Below, piece by piece: positions 52,966-62,355 of a stretch of DNA of 64,000 bases; positions within the stretch are counted from its first letter, which is position 1, and each line of letters begins with the position of its first letter. The stretch spans positions 28,504-92,503 of the forward strand of contig JBCDIL010000014.1 in NCBI GenBank assembly GCA_038749025.1, given 5' to 3'. The position numbers were made by a program, and so were the translations under genes. Under the pieces are notes generated by a model, which was not told the DNA's origin, searched no databases, and saw nothing but the letters and a program-made list of their open reading frames with translations. Source of the stretch: JBCAXA01 sp038749025. Its GTDB lineage: Bacteria > Pseudomonadota > Gammaproteobacteria > Steroidobacterales > Woeseiaceae.

Positions 52966-54393
52966 CGCGTGCAGCAAATTGTTCTGGAAATCGATATTGC
53001 CCGTCAGTTGCGAGTGTCGTTCGCAGAGGAACACCGGGTAGTCGATCGAGAAGTGACTGTAACGATGTCGAGCGACCGTTGGATCGAAAGACTGTTTGGC
53101 GAGTAGCGATGCTTTCGTGACCGTGCCGTCACCCGGTTCGAACATCAGTTTGTCGTAATCGATCGCCGGATTCGGCTGCTCGATCTCGTCCGGCATTAGG
53201 CGCAGCGCCGCCGAGCCGTCGGGATCCTCTTCGAGGACGGCGCGCGCGGGCGTTGGCTCGCAGTCTCCACCAAACACAATGTACTCAAGACCAGTATCGG
53301 GTACCGGTACGGTCAGCGACCAGCTAAACCGGCGCGCCCGCTCCAGTTGTTTGTGGAAGTAACGCTCTAGCAGCGCAATGTAGGCATCGGCCGCTCCCGG
53401 TGAGTTGAACCGCTTCCCAATATCGGCGCGAACGTCGTCGTCATAAACGGAGTAGCCGAAAGCTTTCCAAAAGCGTCGGCTCGAAAAATGATCGCGTTTA
53501 ACGGGTCGGCCGTTCACATCGACAAACCAGTTGGTGATGGCATGGGGCAGGACTTGATAGGTACTTGGGAATGTCGCGACCACTTCCGGCGGGATTGTGC
53601 CGAAGCCAACTCGGTAGCCGCGTATCAGCGTTTGGAGCGCACCCACCGACCCTAAGCTCGGAGTACCCAGCAACACAACACGACGAATAAACTGCTCGCC
53701 AACCTGGTTTACCGGGAACTCGTTATCGTTCAGGACATCGACGGTGCCATAGCGCGCATAGTAGCGAACAATCATGCCGCCCATGCTGTGGGCAACAACA
53801 TCGACTTGCAGTGACGGATCGTTGTAGTCCGCACGGACTTGGCCAAGAAAAGCATGCAGCGCACGGGCATTCTTGACGTTGTCATGCCGCCAATCGTAGA
53901 CAAAGACGTAGTAGCGCTTTTCGCCACGTGCCGCAGGCTCACCCAGTACACCGCGACGATAGCCGCCGGCGGTCTCCAAGGTTGCCAATATGCGCCCGTA
54001 GAAGTCGACGCCACCGGCACGGATGGCGACGCCGCTCGGCGTCAGTTCGGATGATTCAGGCTGAAGTGTGGCTGGGTCTATATCGAGTCGCAGTTCGCGG
54101 TAGTCGCCAAAGGCAATGCGCCGCAGCGACCCAGGCCAATGTTCGCGACCGTCGCTGTCGTCGAGTCGGCTACCGAGTGCGCCATGCACGATAACGACGG
54201 GCGGTTGGTCCGGGTTGCCCGCCTGCATGCCATACAAGCGCTCAAGATCGGGTTGCGGTGAATTATTGGCGCACGCCGCAAGAGCACCAACGATGCAAGC
54301 GAGGACTAGCTTACTTGGCCAGTTCCGCCACGCGTTTGCCGAGCCGCATGAGCAACTTAACGCGTTCTTCGGGAATTTCGCGAACTTCGGCAT
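52945..54393 (-). CDS. Lecithin:cholesterol acyltransferase-like lipoprotein (alpha/beta hydrolase)
   Basis: A 482-residue exported hydrolase. The lipobox LAAC lies at about residue 41, after a hydrophobic helix (LVLACIVGALAAC). The catalytic triad of LCAT-like lipases is visible: Ser in VVAHSMGGMIVRYYA, Asp in EPGDGTVTKAS and His in RYSHFSIDYP; the oxyanion region is VVIVHGALGSRLDD. It may cleave or transfer acyl groups on a lipid in the envelope. The start overlaps the upstream GbsR/MarR gene by 83 bases; two other in-frame ATGs precede it, the first at 54411. Overlap suggests coupled expression, with the regulator first. The last 21 bases overlap the SCO1 end on the other strand. Confidence 0.85.
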   Translation of the reverse strand: MPKFAKFPKNALSCSCGSANAWRNWPSKLVLACIVGALAACANNSPQPDLERLYGMQAGNPDQPPVVIVHGALGSRLDDSDGREHWPGSLRRIAFGDYRELRLDIDPATLQPESSELTPSGVAIRAGGVDFYGRILATLETAGGYRRGVLGEPAARGEKRYYVFVYDWRHDNVKNARALHAFLGQVRADYNDPSLQVDVVAHSMGGMIVRYYARYGTVDVLNDNEFPVNQVGEQFIRRVVLLGTPSLGSVGALQTLIRGYRVGFGTIPPEVVATFPSTYQVLPHAITNWFVDVNGRPVKRDHFSSRRFWKAFGYSVYDDDVRADIGKRFNSPGAADAYIALLERYFHKQLERARRFSWSLTVPVPDTGLEYIVFGGDCEPTPARAVLEEDPDGSAALRLMPDEIEQPNPAIDYDKLMFEPGDGTVTKASLLAKQSFDPTVARHRYSHFSIDYPVFLCERHSQLTGNIDFQNNLLHALLSIDR

Positions 54394-54835
54394 ACCAATC
54401 GGCGGCATCACTCAGAAACGTCAGCATATTGGTTACGCGCTGTTTTGTCTCGGCGTCGACATCGGTCTCGTTGGCCAGCTCGTCAACGCAATGCGTCAAC
54501 ATCGTTACGGTTGGCGCGATCTCACGTTGCCAGCGCTGCTCCATGATCGTGTTGAACAAGGCCCAGACGTCACTGACCGCCTCGAAGTAATCGCGCCGGT
54601 CCCCAAAGACATGGGTCATTCGCACGAGACCAAAGGCCTGCAATTCACGAATGCTAGTACTGACATTCGAGCGTGCGATCGACAGCGTTTCGACGATGTC
54701 GTCGGCCGTGAGCGGGTCAGGGGATAAGTAGAGTAGGGCATGAATCTGCGCCACGGTGCGGTTGGTGCCCCAGCGCGTTCCCATCTCGCCCCAGTGGAGC
54801 ACGTATTTCTCTAAAGCAGGTGTTAATTTCATCAT
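54311..54835 (-). CDS. GbsR/MarR-family transcriptional regulator
   Basis: A 174-residue regulator. The winged helix-turn-helix lies at about 25-90 (TNRTVAQIHALLYLSPDPLT, then TLSIARSNVSTSIRELQAF and VFGDRRDYFEAV), as in GbsR-type proteins, followed by helices used for dimerisation. A perfect palindrome ATTTCTGT-TAAT-ACAGAAAT sits at 54843-54862, seven bases before the start, a good operator for self-regulation. It precedes and overlaps the LCAT-like lipoprotein gene, so a response to lipid or osmotic stress is imaginable, although not shown. Confidence 0.9.
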   Translation of the reverse strand: MMKLTPALEKYVLHWGEMGTRWGTNRTVAQIHALLYLSPDPLTADDIVETLSIARSNVSTSIRELQAFGLVRMTHVFGDRRDYFEAVSDVWALFNTIMEQRWQREIAPTVTMLTHCVDELANETDVDAETKQRVTNMLTFLSDAADWYAEVREIPEERVKLLMRLGKRVAELAK

Positions 54836-54842
54836 TTCTGAA

Positions 54843-54862
54843 ATTTCTGTTAATACAGAAAT
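54843..54862. promoter_or_regulatory. Palindromic operator before GbsR/MarR gene
   Basis: ATTTCTGT at 54843-54850 and ACAGAAAT at 54855-54862 are perfect inverted arms with TAAT between. The site ends just upstream of the regulator start. A further TTTCTG copy flanks it. MarR-type dimers bind such sites. Confidence 0.7.
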
Positions 54863-55030
54863 AACTGTAAATCATTGTTTTGCATTGAGCAATACCTGTG
54901 GGTGTTACGTTACGACCCCTTGGAGCGCGCGCTAGGTCCTAGCGCCTGAGAGCGGCCATCTGCCGAATTGGGTTGCGCTTCGCGGTGGCTTCCGTTTGAC
55001 TGTTCGAGCTATCGACGAGCGAGGTTTACT

Positions 55031-55498
55031 TTGCGAACCGCATTTCCAATGCTGAGCGCTGTAGTCTGGATGTTCGTGTCTATCAGTGGACTGATGGCGA
55101 TGCGTCCGGCCGTCGCTGAACCCAACAAAGCCGGCACCGATGTCGTCGCTGGTTTTGTTGCTGCCTACAACCGCCAAGATGTCGACGCGATGCTCGACCA
55201 CTGCGCCGACAACGTTCGTTGGCTAAGCGTTGTCGGGGATAGCATTTCGGTGGAGGCCGATGGCGTTGCTGCGCTTCGCGCATCGATGACGGAGCACTTC
55301 AGCGCACCGTCGCCGACGCAATCGACGCTGCTCTCCGTCAGTGGCGATGGGCCGATGGTCGTCGCCATCGAGCGTGCCACGTTCGCGGATAAGGCGTTCT
55401 GCAGCGCGTCCGTCTATCAATTAGAGGCGGAGCTGATCGTCAACGTTTGGTACTACGATGCCTACCGCTGTGACGCCGACGGCGAGGAAGATCCTTAA
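55031..55498 (+). CDS. Exported SnoaL-like (NTF2-fold) protein
   Basis: A 155-residue protein with an N-terminal signal (MLSAVVWMFVSISGLMAM, cleaved at about 30 near AVAEP). The mature part fits the NTF2/SnoaL fold: VVAGFVAAYNRQDVDAMLDH, CADNVRWLSVVGD and ALRASMTEHF, then SASVYQLEAELIVNVWYYDAYR. A TTG at 55031 has GAGCGAGG upstream and is preferred; an ATG at 55049 is also possible. Nuclear transport factor-like folds bind or convert small molecules; the ligand is unknown. It is isolated, convergent with the TonB receptor gene. Confidence 0.78.
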   Translation: MRTAFPMLSAVVWMFVSISGLMAMRPAVAEPNKAGTDVVAGFVAAYNRQDVDAMLDHCADNVRWLSVVGDSISVEADGVAALRASMTEHFSAPSPTQSTLLSVSGDGPMVVAIERATFADKAFCSASVYQLEAELIVNVWYYDAYRCDADGEEDP

Positions 55499-55547
55499 TC
55501 CGATTACGGACCTTTGCCAATCTCGTGTTGCGATTGGCGATACCGCG

Positions 55548-58430
55548 TTAATTCCCGAAGCGGGTCGCGACCGACACGAAGAAACTGCGACCGAAAACAT
55601 CGTAGAGCGATGAGTCGGTGTTATTGGCGATAACGGCCGCGGCCATCTGTGGTGGGTCGGTGTCGAGTGCATTGTTGACCGTGAGGCGAAGGTCGGTGTG
55701 CTCACCAAAGCGATACCCGACGCCAAGGTCGACGTAGTTCTTGCTCCCGATATCTGGGATGGCCTGCACCGGGTTTGGCAGGCTTTGGAACGCTAGCGAC
55801 AGCGGACGCGCGTTATCGGTACCCGCTATCCATTGCCAGGTGAGGTACAGCGACCACGGTCCGGAGGCGTAGTTAGCCGTCGTGGTCACGCGGTTCTCGG
55901 GAAAGGTTTGAGCGCCGCTGAAGACTTCACCGTCATAGCATGGCGTTCCAAACAGCCCAGCGCACTCGAACACTTGCGAAACCGGATTCTCTTGTTGGTT
56001 GTATTCCAGCAGATGGGTCCAGACGATATTCACAGCGACCGTCGCGGTCTGATCAGTCAGCGACAACGCTGCCGGTAACTCGAATCGGGCGCGTAGTTGC
56101 GTGTCGATCCCGTTGGCTGTGACGAGGCCGCGGTTGCTGGTCTGTTCGTCGACACGAACAATGTTGCCGTTCGCATCGCGGCGAATATTGCCGCAAAAAA
56201 CGTTGCTGCTATTGAGCGGATCGAAACAGATACCGAGTGCGTCGATCTGACCGATCGTGTCCTCGATTTCAAAGTCGAAGTAGTCGATTGACAACGACCA
56301 GTCCAGCGCCGACTCCGGTTGTAGTACGAAGCCAACCGTCAACGTATCCGCCGTCTCCGGTTCCAATGACGTATTGCCGCCGCCGCCGAACGTCGCCGGT
56401 TGTGACCCGAGTGCTTCGAACACGCCGATTTGACTGGCTGTTAGACCTTGCAGCAGGCACTTGTCGGCATTGCCGTTGCCGACAGGGTCTTGCGAGGCTG
56501 AGCATGGGTCGGGTGAGGTTGGGCTGGTCGCAAATCCAAATTCCTCAAATTGCGCTTCGAACAGTTCGGCGATAGTCGGTGCCCGAACCGTGCGCTGCCG
56601 CATCGCCCGAAAACGTAGCGATTCATTCGGTGCCCAGTCAACGCCGAACTTGTGGGTCCATTGCCCGCCCGCCAATTTGTAATCAGAGAACCTGACCCCC
56701 GCCTCAAGCCCGAGGTAGTCGCTCCAGTCGGCACCGGCGACAAGCGGAACTACGACTTCCGCGTACGGCTCTAATACTTCCTCCGCACCATTGACGGCGC
56801 CTTCACCGCGAAAGCCCAACGTATCGCCTGTAAACAAAACCTCATCCGCTGCGAACTCACCTTCGTCGCGTCGCCAGGTTAGGCCGATGGCCACATCGAC
56901 GGGTCCTGCCCATACTTCGAATAACGAACCGGTCGCGAAGACGCCGGCAACGGTCTGTGTTCGCTCCGTCGTGTTTTCAACACCGTTAACGCGGATGAAC
57001 TCCGCCGCTGCCGCGGAAATATTACCGGCTCCGAATGGGTTAACCGGGACGCAACCGCCGCTTGGGTCGACGCACTGACCGGTCGCTGGGTCGACCAGCA
57101 ACCCTTGCGCAAACCGCGTACGCGACACGTCGTTCAAAAGTTCCTGGTTCTCTGTAGCGTCGGTCACGCCGAGCCAGGTATCGAAAGTCCAACCGGCGCC
57201 GAGTTCACCGCGCAGACCGATGACGCCACGTGTGTATTCACGGTCGTTGTCGATGATACGCGGCCCCAACTCGCTCAACCGCCGCCCGTACGGAATTGTC
57301 GCGAGGTTACCGCCCGCCGAAAAGTTGTTAGCGAGTAAGGCTTGGGTTGCTGGCGTTAGCAGCGGGTTGTCGACATTGGTGGTCAACGCGCCGCCGGCGG
57401 CGATAGGCGCGAGACTCTGCTTCGATTCGTTGTCGGTGACGTTAAACTCAGCGTAGCCCTCAATGCGCTCGCTAAACTGCCAGCGTGCCATCAGACCGGC
57501 GGACAGCCGTTCGAGCGGGATTTGCAAGTAGTTCACCGGTGCAAAGTCGTAGCGGTCATCGGGGTCGACGAACGCACGTGGGTTGCCGTCCGGGTCAAAT
57601 ATCGGAAACACCGGGCCGTTACCAAGGTCTGCGGGAGCGAAGATGACGAGCTCCGGCGTGCGGAAGGAACCGCGCACCTGCAACTCGCCTTGCAGGTTGT
57701 CTTCAAGTGATTCGCTGGTAAACGCGCGCTCGCCCGCGAACAGTGCATCACGCTCAAGCACGCTGCCATAGACGGTAACGTGACCGCGACCACCGGCAAA
57801 CTCACTGCCATAGGCGACGTGAAACTCTTGTGTTTGGCCGTCGCCTTCCTCAGTGATGCCATAGCGGCCTTCGAGATTTAAGCCTTCTAAGTTATCGCGA
57901 GTAATAAAGTTGACGACACCGGCGACGGCATCCGCGCCGTAGACGGCCGATGCGCCCCCGGTAATGATCTCAACGCGCTCGATCAGGGCTTGCGGCAAGT
58001 TGTTAACGTCGACAGCACTGCCGACCCCGGATGGAGCGAGTCGCCGCCCATTCACCAGTACCAACGTTCGATTGGCACCCAAACCGCGTAAGTTAATACG
58101 CGCCGTGCCGTCGCCCGGGTTATTCGACGTGCGGCCGAAGTCCGGTGCGATTTGTGGCATCCGATTGAGCACTTCTTCAATCGTGAGCCGGCCAGAAAAC
58201 TCGATATCGCTGCGTTCGATTGTCGTTAGCGGACTGATCGAGATCAGGTCGCGCCGTACGATACGCGTCCCGGTAACGATGATTTCTTCGATCGGCTCGT
58301 CCGATGATGGATTCGCCGTTTGAGCCGCAACCGGCCATGGTGTAGCCGCCAATCCGAACGTTAGTCCGAACGTCAATCCGACCATTAGCCGGAAGCACCG
58401 ACTCTCCCTACGCGTCGTGCTCATCGCCAC
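55548..58430 (-). CDS. TonB-dependent outer-membrane receptor
   Basis: A 960-residue receptor. Signal peptide about 1-36 (ends PVAAQ). A TonB-box-like EEIIVTGTRI is at about 48-57, then the plug (IEEVLNRMPQIAPDFG, NLRGLGANRTLVLVNGRRLA, VEIITGGASAVYGADAVAGV) and a large barrel ending SFFVSVATRFGN. It lacks an STN domain, so it is a pure transporter, unlike the receptor at 6787. The start is GTG 58430 with GGAG at eight bases; ATG 58424 is possible. The preceding gene on the strand, a TolB/TPR membrane protein, is about 70 bp away and may be co-expressed. No substrate clue: the barrel type occurs in many unassigned receptors. Confidence 0.93.
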   Translation of the reverse strand: MAMSTTRRESRCFRLMVGLTFGLTFGLAATPWPVAAQTANPSSDEPIEEIIVTGTRIVRRDLISISPLTTIERSDIEFSGRLTIEEVLNRMPQIAPDFGRTSNNPGDGTARINLRGLGANRTLVLVNGRRLAPSGVGSAVDVNNLPQALIERVEIITGGASAVYGADAVAGVVNFITRDNLEGLNLEGRYGITEEGDGQTQEFHVAYGSEFAGGRGHVTVYGSVLERDALFAGERAFTSESLEDNLQGELQVRGSFRTPELVIFAPADLGNGPVFPIFDPDGNPRAFVDPDDRYDFAPVNYLQIPLERLSAGLMARWQFSERIEGYAEFNVTDNESKQSLAPIAAGGALTTNVDNPLLTPATQALLANNFSAGGNLATIPYGRRLSELGPRIIDNDREYTRGVIGLRGELGAGWTFDTWLGVTDATENQELLNDVSRTRFAQGLLVDPATGQCVDPSGGCVPVNPFGAGNISAAAAEFIRVNGVENTTERTQTVAGVFATGSLFEVWAGPVDVAIGLTWRRDEGEFAADEVLFTGDTLGFRGEGAVNGAEEVLEPYAEVVVPLVAGADWSDYLGLEAGVRFSDYKLAGGQWTHKFGVDWAPNESLRFRAMRQRTVRAPTIAELFEAQFEEFGFATSPTSPDPCSASQDPVGNGNADKCLLQGLTASQIGVFEALGSQPATFGGGGNTSLEPETADTLTVGFVLQPESALDWSLSIDYFDFEIEDTIGQIDALGICFDPLNSSNVFCGNIRRDANGNIVRVDEQTSNRGLVTANGIDTQLRARFELPAALSLTDQTATVAVNIVWTHLLEYNQQENPVSQVFECAGLFGTPCYDGEVFSGAQTFPENRVTTTANYASGPWSLYLTWQWIAGTDNARPLSLAFQSLPNPVQAIPDIGSKNYVDLGVGYRFGEHTDLRLTVNNALDTDPPQMAAAVIANNTDSSLYDVFGRSFFVSVATRFGN

Positions 58431-58498
58431 AGGTTGTTCTCCTTATCCCTGATGCGTGCGAAAACCCTAGCACAGCAGTTGTTTGCCCGGTGTTTTCG

Positions 58499-60667
58499 TT
58501 ACTGCAGAGCGCCGAACTGACGCTCAAAGCTCTCTATAAAATTAACGCGACCCTCCGTCGCTTCGACAATTGTCCGCTCATCTGATAGCTCCGCCTCCAT
58601 GCGCGCGATCGCTGTGGCAAACCGCGCGTCCCCGCGAACGGCATCCCAGCGCGGATCGTGGCGAACAAAAATCAAATTGCGCAAGCCGAGATCAACCGCT
58701 CGCGACAAAGTCGTTAACGCGGTATCCGTATCGCCTTGCACGATCGAACTGAGCGCGTATCGATACAGACTGTCGCTTTCGTTGTCCAGCCTCGCGTCTT
58801 GCGCTTGCAAAAAGCGGTTGTTCAACGGCGCTAGCGTGGTGCGCATCTTGTCGGTCGCGCCGGTTTGCCGGTATGCCCAAGCGAGCGCGAGTACTCCGTC
58901 GGCTTCGATGTCGTTGCCGTGAAACACACCGGGTTCTATGACGCCTTCAAGTGTCGCAATCGCATCGTCGTAACGGCCCACTAGGGCTTGCCGTAAGCCG
59001 AGGGCAAGATCGGTGATCGGTTGCATCGCTGCTGCTTTTTCTGGCGCCCGTAACATACCCGCTTCGATTCGCGACAACGAAAGTGCGTAGTCGCCTTGCC
59101 AATACGGCAGCATCTGTTCATACAGGCCGAATCCTATCCACGGGAAGTCATGAACGTCTTGCTGACTCCGTGTGACCCAGTAGTCAGCTTCCGGCCACAT
59201 TTCTAAGACAGCATAACCGAGCGCCAAGCCGTAATAGGTATGGGAGCGCTTTTCGGCGAGCAGTTTTTCGATGCCGATCATCTTGGCGATTTGACCTGTC
59301 TCCCTGTAGAAACCGCGCAAAATGACGTAAGTGCCGACCGGTGGGTCCGGTACTTCCAAAAGACGCAGAAACTGCCGTTCGGCCTCATCGACACGGCCGC
59401 GTTGGGCGTACATCGACGCCAAGTTAACACCTAGAACGCCATGTAAGGGATCGATCTGCGCGGCGCGCTTGCGAATCGCAAACTCCTCCGCGAAGCGCCC
59501 ACCCGTTGCCACGACACTGCCGAGCCAATTCATCGCATCGACCATGATCGGATCGGCGGTTAACGCCGCACGAAGCAATTCTTCGGCACGACGCAGGTCG
59601 CGTTCTGGCCCTTCGAAAAACAACAGACCCTTCGCGGCCAGCGCACGTGGCAGTGCCGGATCTAGCGCGAGTGCCGAGTCGATGGAACTCGCTGCCCGGG
59701 CATAGTCGCGCTTCGCGGTGCGGGCGATCATAAGCGCGATCGCTAGTTCTGCATGTGCTTCGGCGTAGTTGGGGTCGAGCTGGGCAGCCTTTTCAAGCTC
59801 GGCTATTGCTCGGTCATCACGCTTACGCAGCAACTCGCGGCCTGACAGGAAAGTTTGGTAGACGTACGGGTCGGGTTGGTAGGCGTCGTCCGCCTCGAAC
59901 GTGACGGTCGGGGCAATCGTTGCCGTGACGACTTCGGCAATCTCGGACTGAATAGCGAAGATACCTTCCATGCGCCGGTCGAACGATTGGCTCCAATGCT
60001 GCACGCCGTCCTTATCAACCAGCGACGCAATTACGCGAATGTCATCGCCATCCCGACGGACGCTGCCTTGCAGCAGAAACTTGACACCTAACGTGCCAGC
60101 GATTCGGGCCGCTGGGAATTCTGACCCTCTGAATGCAAACGACGATGACCGACCCATGACACGCAAGCCATTTACGCCGCCGAGCATGTGCAGAATTTCC
60201 TCTGAAATACCGTCGCAGAAAGCGTCGTTACTGGGGTCTTGTGTCGTATTGGCAAATGGCAAAACGGCAATGTCGTTTTCGATAGCTGTGGCTGGCGCTT
60301 GCTCAGGTGGCCGGACCAATTCGCTGACGCCACCAAGCGCAATGACAACGATCATCGCGCCGAGAGCCGCAAGGATCGCGTAGTCCTTGCCTCGCAATGG
60401 CGGTGCGTCGTATTCGTCCCCGGCATCGAGTGGCGCCGTTCGCACAATGCCGTTGTCGGTGATATCGAAGAGCCACCCGAAAACAAGCGCGATCGGAAAG
60501 CCGAGCACAGCCGTTACCAGCAATACGTTAAGTGCCGAGTCGGGAAGACCCCAGGCCGGAAAGAAAAGGTCGGCCACCTGCATGACAAGCCACGCACCGA
60601 CAACGTACAGCCCCGCCGTCCGGAACGTTCGCCGTCGCCGTAGTTCTTTAAAAAACGTACTCAACAT
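58499..60667 (-). CDS. Membrane protein with TolB-like domain and TPR repeats
   Basis: A 722-residue protein. Membrane segments are at about 17-35, 45-65 and 98-115. Residues about 130-255 form a TolB N-terminal-like (FlgO-type) domain (IAVLPFANTTQDPSNDAFCD, GISEEILHMLGGVNGLRVMG, LVDKDGVQHWSQSFDRRMEG); the rest is TPR repeats (LDPNYAEAHAELAIALMIA, PALPRALAAKGLLFFEGPER and others). Such proteins are known from adenylate-cyclase or CadC-like systems where the N-terminal output domain is replaced by membrane helices, and their role is not settled. It precedes the TonB receptor gene by about 70 bp on the same strand. Confidence 0.87.
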   Translation of the reverse strand: MLSTFFKELRRRRTFRTAGLYVVGAWLVMQVADLFFPAWGLPDSALNVLLVTAVLGFPIALVFGWLFDITDNGIVRTAPLDAGDEYDAPPLRGKDYAILAALGAMIVVIALGGVSELVRPPEQAPATAIENDIAVLPFANTTQDPSNDAFCDGISEEILHMLGGVNGLRVMGRSSSFAFRGSEFPAARIAGTLGVKFLLQGSVRRDGDDIRVIASLVDKDGVQHWSQSFDRRMEGIFAIQSEIAEVVTATIAPTVTFEADDAYQPDPYVYQTFLSGRELLRKRDDRAIAELEKAAQLDPNYAEAHAELAIALMIARTAKRDYARAASSIDSALALDPALPRALAAKGLLFFEGPERDLRRAEELLRAALTADPIMVDAMNWLGSVVATGGRFAEEFAIRKRAAQIDPLHGVLGVNLASMYAQRGRVDEAERQFLRLLEVPDPPVGTYVILRGFYRETGQIAKMIGIEKLLAEKRSHTYYGLALGYAVLEMWPEADYWVTRSQQDVHDFPWIGFGLYEQMLPYWQGDYALSLSRIEAGMLRAPEKAAAMQPITDLALGLRQALVGRYDDAIATLEGVIEPGVFHGNDIEADGVLALAWAYRQTGATDKMRTTLAPLNNRFLQAQDARLDNESDSLYRYALSSIVQGDTDTALTTLSRAVDLGLRNLIFVRHDPRWDAVRGDARFATAIARMEAELSDERTIVEATEGRVNFIESFERQFGALQ

Positions 60668-60865
60668 GCATCTTTGGGCCGTCGCGCTTCTGAGCCAGTA
60701 TAAAAGAGCTCGTAGGGAGCTGCGACAATCTCGCGTGTTTTAGTCTGTGTCGCGACGTCTGGCGTGATCTCACCAGCGGCGTATCACCGGCGATAACGAC
60801 GCGTCTATACTGATCAAACCGGTAGCCGTCTCTGACCGATGGCGTATCAGTAAAAGGTCGATCCG

Positions 60866-61402
60866 ATGAGTCAGCAAGTCGTTTTTCTGCACGGTCCGGC
60901 AGCAGCTGGCAAGCACACCGTAGGTACGCGTGTGGCCGAGCGTTTGGGCTTGCCGCTATGGCATAACCATCTGACCGTGGATTTGGTGAAGACCTTGTTC
61001 GAGTTCGGTACCGATGAGTTCATCGCGCTACGTGAATCGATTTGGCAAACGACGTTCGCCGCGGCCGCCAAGGCCGGTCGGTCCTTTGTGTTTACGTTTA
61101 ATCCGGAGGCGACCGTACGGCGCACGTTAATCGACGAACTGCAGGCGGCGGTTCAACGCGCTGGTGGCCAGGTGCTTTACGTTGAACTGATCTGCTCAGA
61201 TGCCGAGGTACAAGCACGTATAGCGAATCCATCGCGTGCCCAGTTCGGCAAGCTGACGGATGCGGCGCTGTACCGACAGTTGAAGGCGCAAGGCAGTTTT
61301 GCGTTTGCGCCGTTACCTCCGGCCATCGTTAGCGTGGATACCGAGCAATTGCAGCCGGATGAAGCAGCCGACGTCATAGTCGCCGCGATCGAGAACGTTT
61401 AG
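60866..61402 (+). CDS. P-loop small-molecule kinase-like protein
   Basis: A 178-residue protein with a Walker A motif right at the start (VVFLHGPAAAGKHTVGTRVA, about 4-23), as in shikimate, gluconate and related kinases of the AAA_33 type. No second signature identifies a substrate. The centre holds FVFTFNPEATVRRTLIDELQ and the end VSVDTEQLQPDEAADVIV. It probably phosphorylates a small molecule or nucleotide. The ATG at 60866 has AAAGGTCGATCCG upstream. It overlaps the cmoB stop by a few bases on the other strand; the two are convergent. Confidence 0.78.
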   Translation: MSQQVVFLHGPAAAGKHTVGTRVAERLGLPLWHNHLTVDLVKTLFEFGTDEFIALRESIWQTTFAAAAKAGRSFVFTFNPEATVRRTLIDELQAAVQRAGGQVLYVELICSDAEVQARIANPSRAQFGKLTDAALYRQLKAQGSFAFAPLPPAIVSVDTEQLQPDEAADVIVAAIENV

Positions 61403-62355
61403 CGGCGCGCTGTAAACCAGGTGCGTACCGGTGCCGGTAAGCCTTCGACCGTTTGTGTTGCATCGGCAGGGTCAAGCGCATCGACCAACGATTGAAACGG
61501 CATCCAGTTGGTGGCGCGTTGCTCGTCGGTCGTCGTCGCGACGCTGTCATACGCGACGACGTCGCGAAAGCCGGCCCGTTCGAGCCAAGCGCAACAGGCA
61601 TCGACGGACGTCAAGAACCAGACATTTCGCATGTTGGCGTAACGCTCATCCGGTACAACCGCCGTATTACGGTCGCCTGGAACAGTGAGTGTCTCCAGCG
61701 CCAATAGGCCGCCGGGAAGTAGCGACTCACGGAGTTGCTTTAAGTGATCGAACGGCGAACGACGGTGGTACAGCACGCCGGCCGATACAACGATATCGAA
61801 TTGCAGTGGGTCGTCACTTAAGTCTTCGAGCGCGAGGGGCAATACCGTTGCCGGCAAACCATGGCCGATCTGTTCGAGCAATTGATACTGCGCCACATAC
61901 AAAGGCGTAGGGTCAATGCCGACAACGGCGCCGGCTCCGGCGAGCGCTAGGCGCAACGAGAAATAGCCGTTTCCCGAGCCGACATCGAGCACCGTCTGGC
62001 CATCGAGCGTTGGCAGAACCGATGCCAGGCGCTGCCATTTCTGATCGCATTGCCACTCGGTATCGATCGCGACCGGCCCAAGCTCAAACGGGCCTTTGCG
62101 CCAAGGGATCAGCGTCGTTGCGACGGCTTTAATGGTTTCGGCAGGTACCCCACTGTGCAGAGCCACCGCGCCTTCATTGATCGCGGCACGTTCGTCACTG
62201 GTCGGTAACGACGTGATGGCGGTTTGCCATTCGGAGAGTTTGCCGTGCCGATAGCGGTTGGCTTTCATAGCTGCGGCTGGCAGCGCTGTGGCCCATTCGG
62301 CTAAACCGCGAGAGCGCAGTGCGCTCGCGAGTGTGACGCTAAGTGGCCCCGTCAT
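61399..62355 (-). CDS. cmoB: tRNA U34 carboxymethyltransferase CmoB
   Basis: A 318-residue enzyme that transfers the carboxymethyl group of carboxy-SAM onto 5-hydroxyuridine 34 of tRNAs, giving cmo5U. The SAM-binding site is TVLDVGSGNGYFSLRLALAG at about 120-139; other conserved parts are WRKGPFELGPVAIDTEWQCD, VVSAGVLYHRRSPFDHLKQL, ERYANMRNVWFLTS and TTTDEQRATNWMPFQSL. Length agrees with the E. coli protein (323). It overlaps the cmoA stop by four bases, a common operon arrangement in gammaproteobacteria. Confidence 0.97.
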   Translation of the reverse strand: MTGPLSVTLASALRSRGLAEWATALPAAAMKANRYRHGKLSEWQTAITSLPTSDERAAINEGAVALHSGVPAETIKAVATTLIPWRKGPFELGPVAIDTEWQCDQKWQRLASVLPTLDGQTVLDVGSGNGYFSLRLALAGAGAVVGIDPTPLYVAQYQLLEQIGHGLPATVLPLALEDLSDDPLQFDIVVSAGVLYHRRSPFDHLKQLRESLLPGGLLALETLTVPGDRNTAVVPDERYANMRNVWFLTSVDACCAWLERAGFRDVVAYDSVATTTDEQRATNWMPFQSLVDALDPADATQTVEGLPAPVRTWFTARR

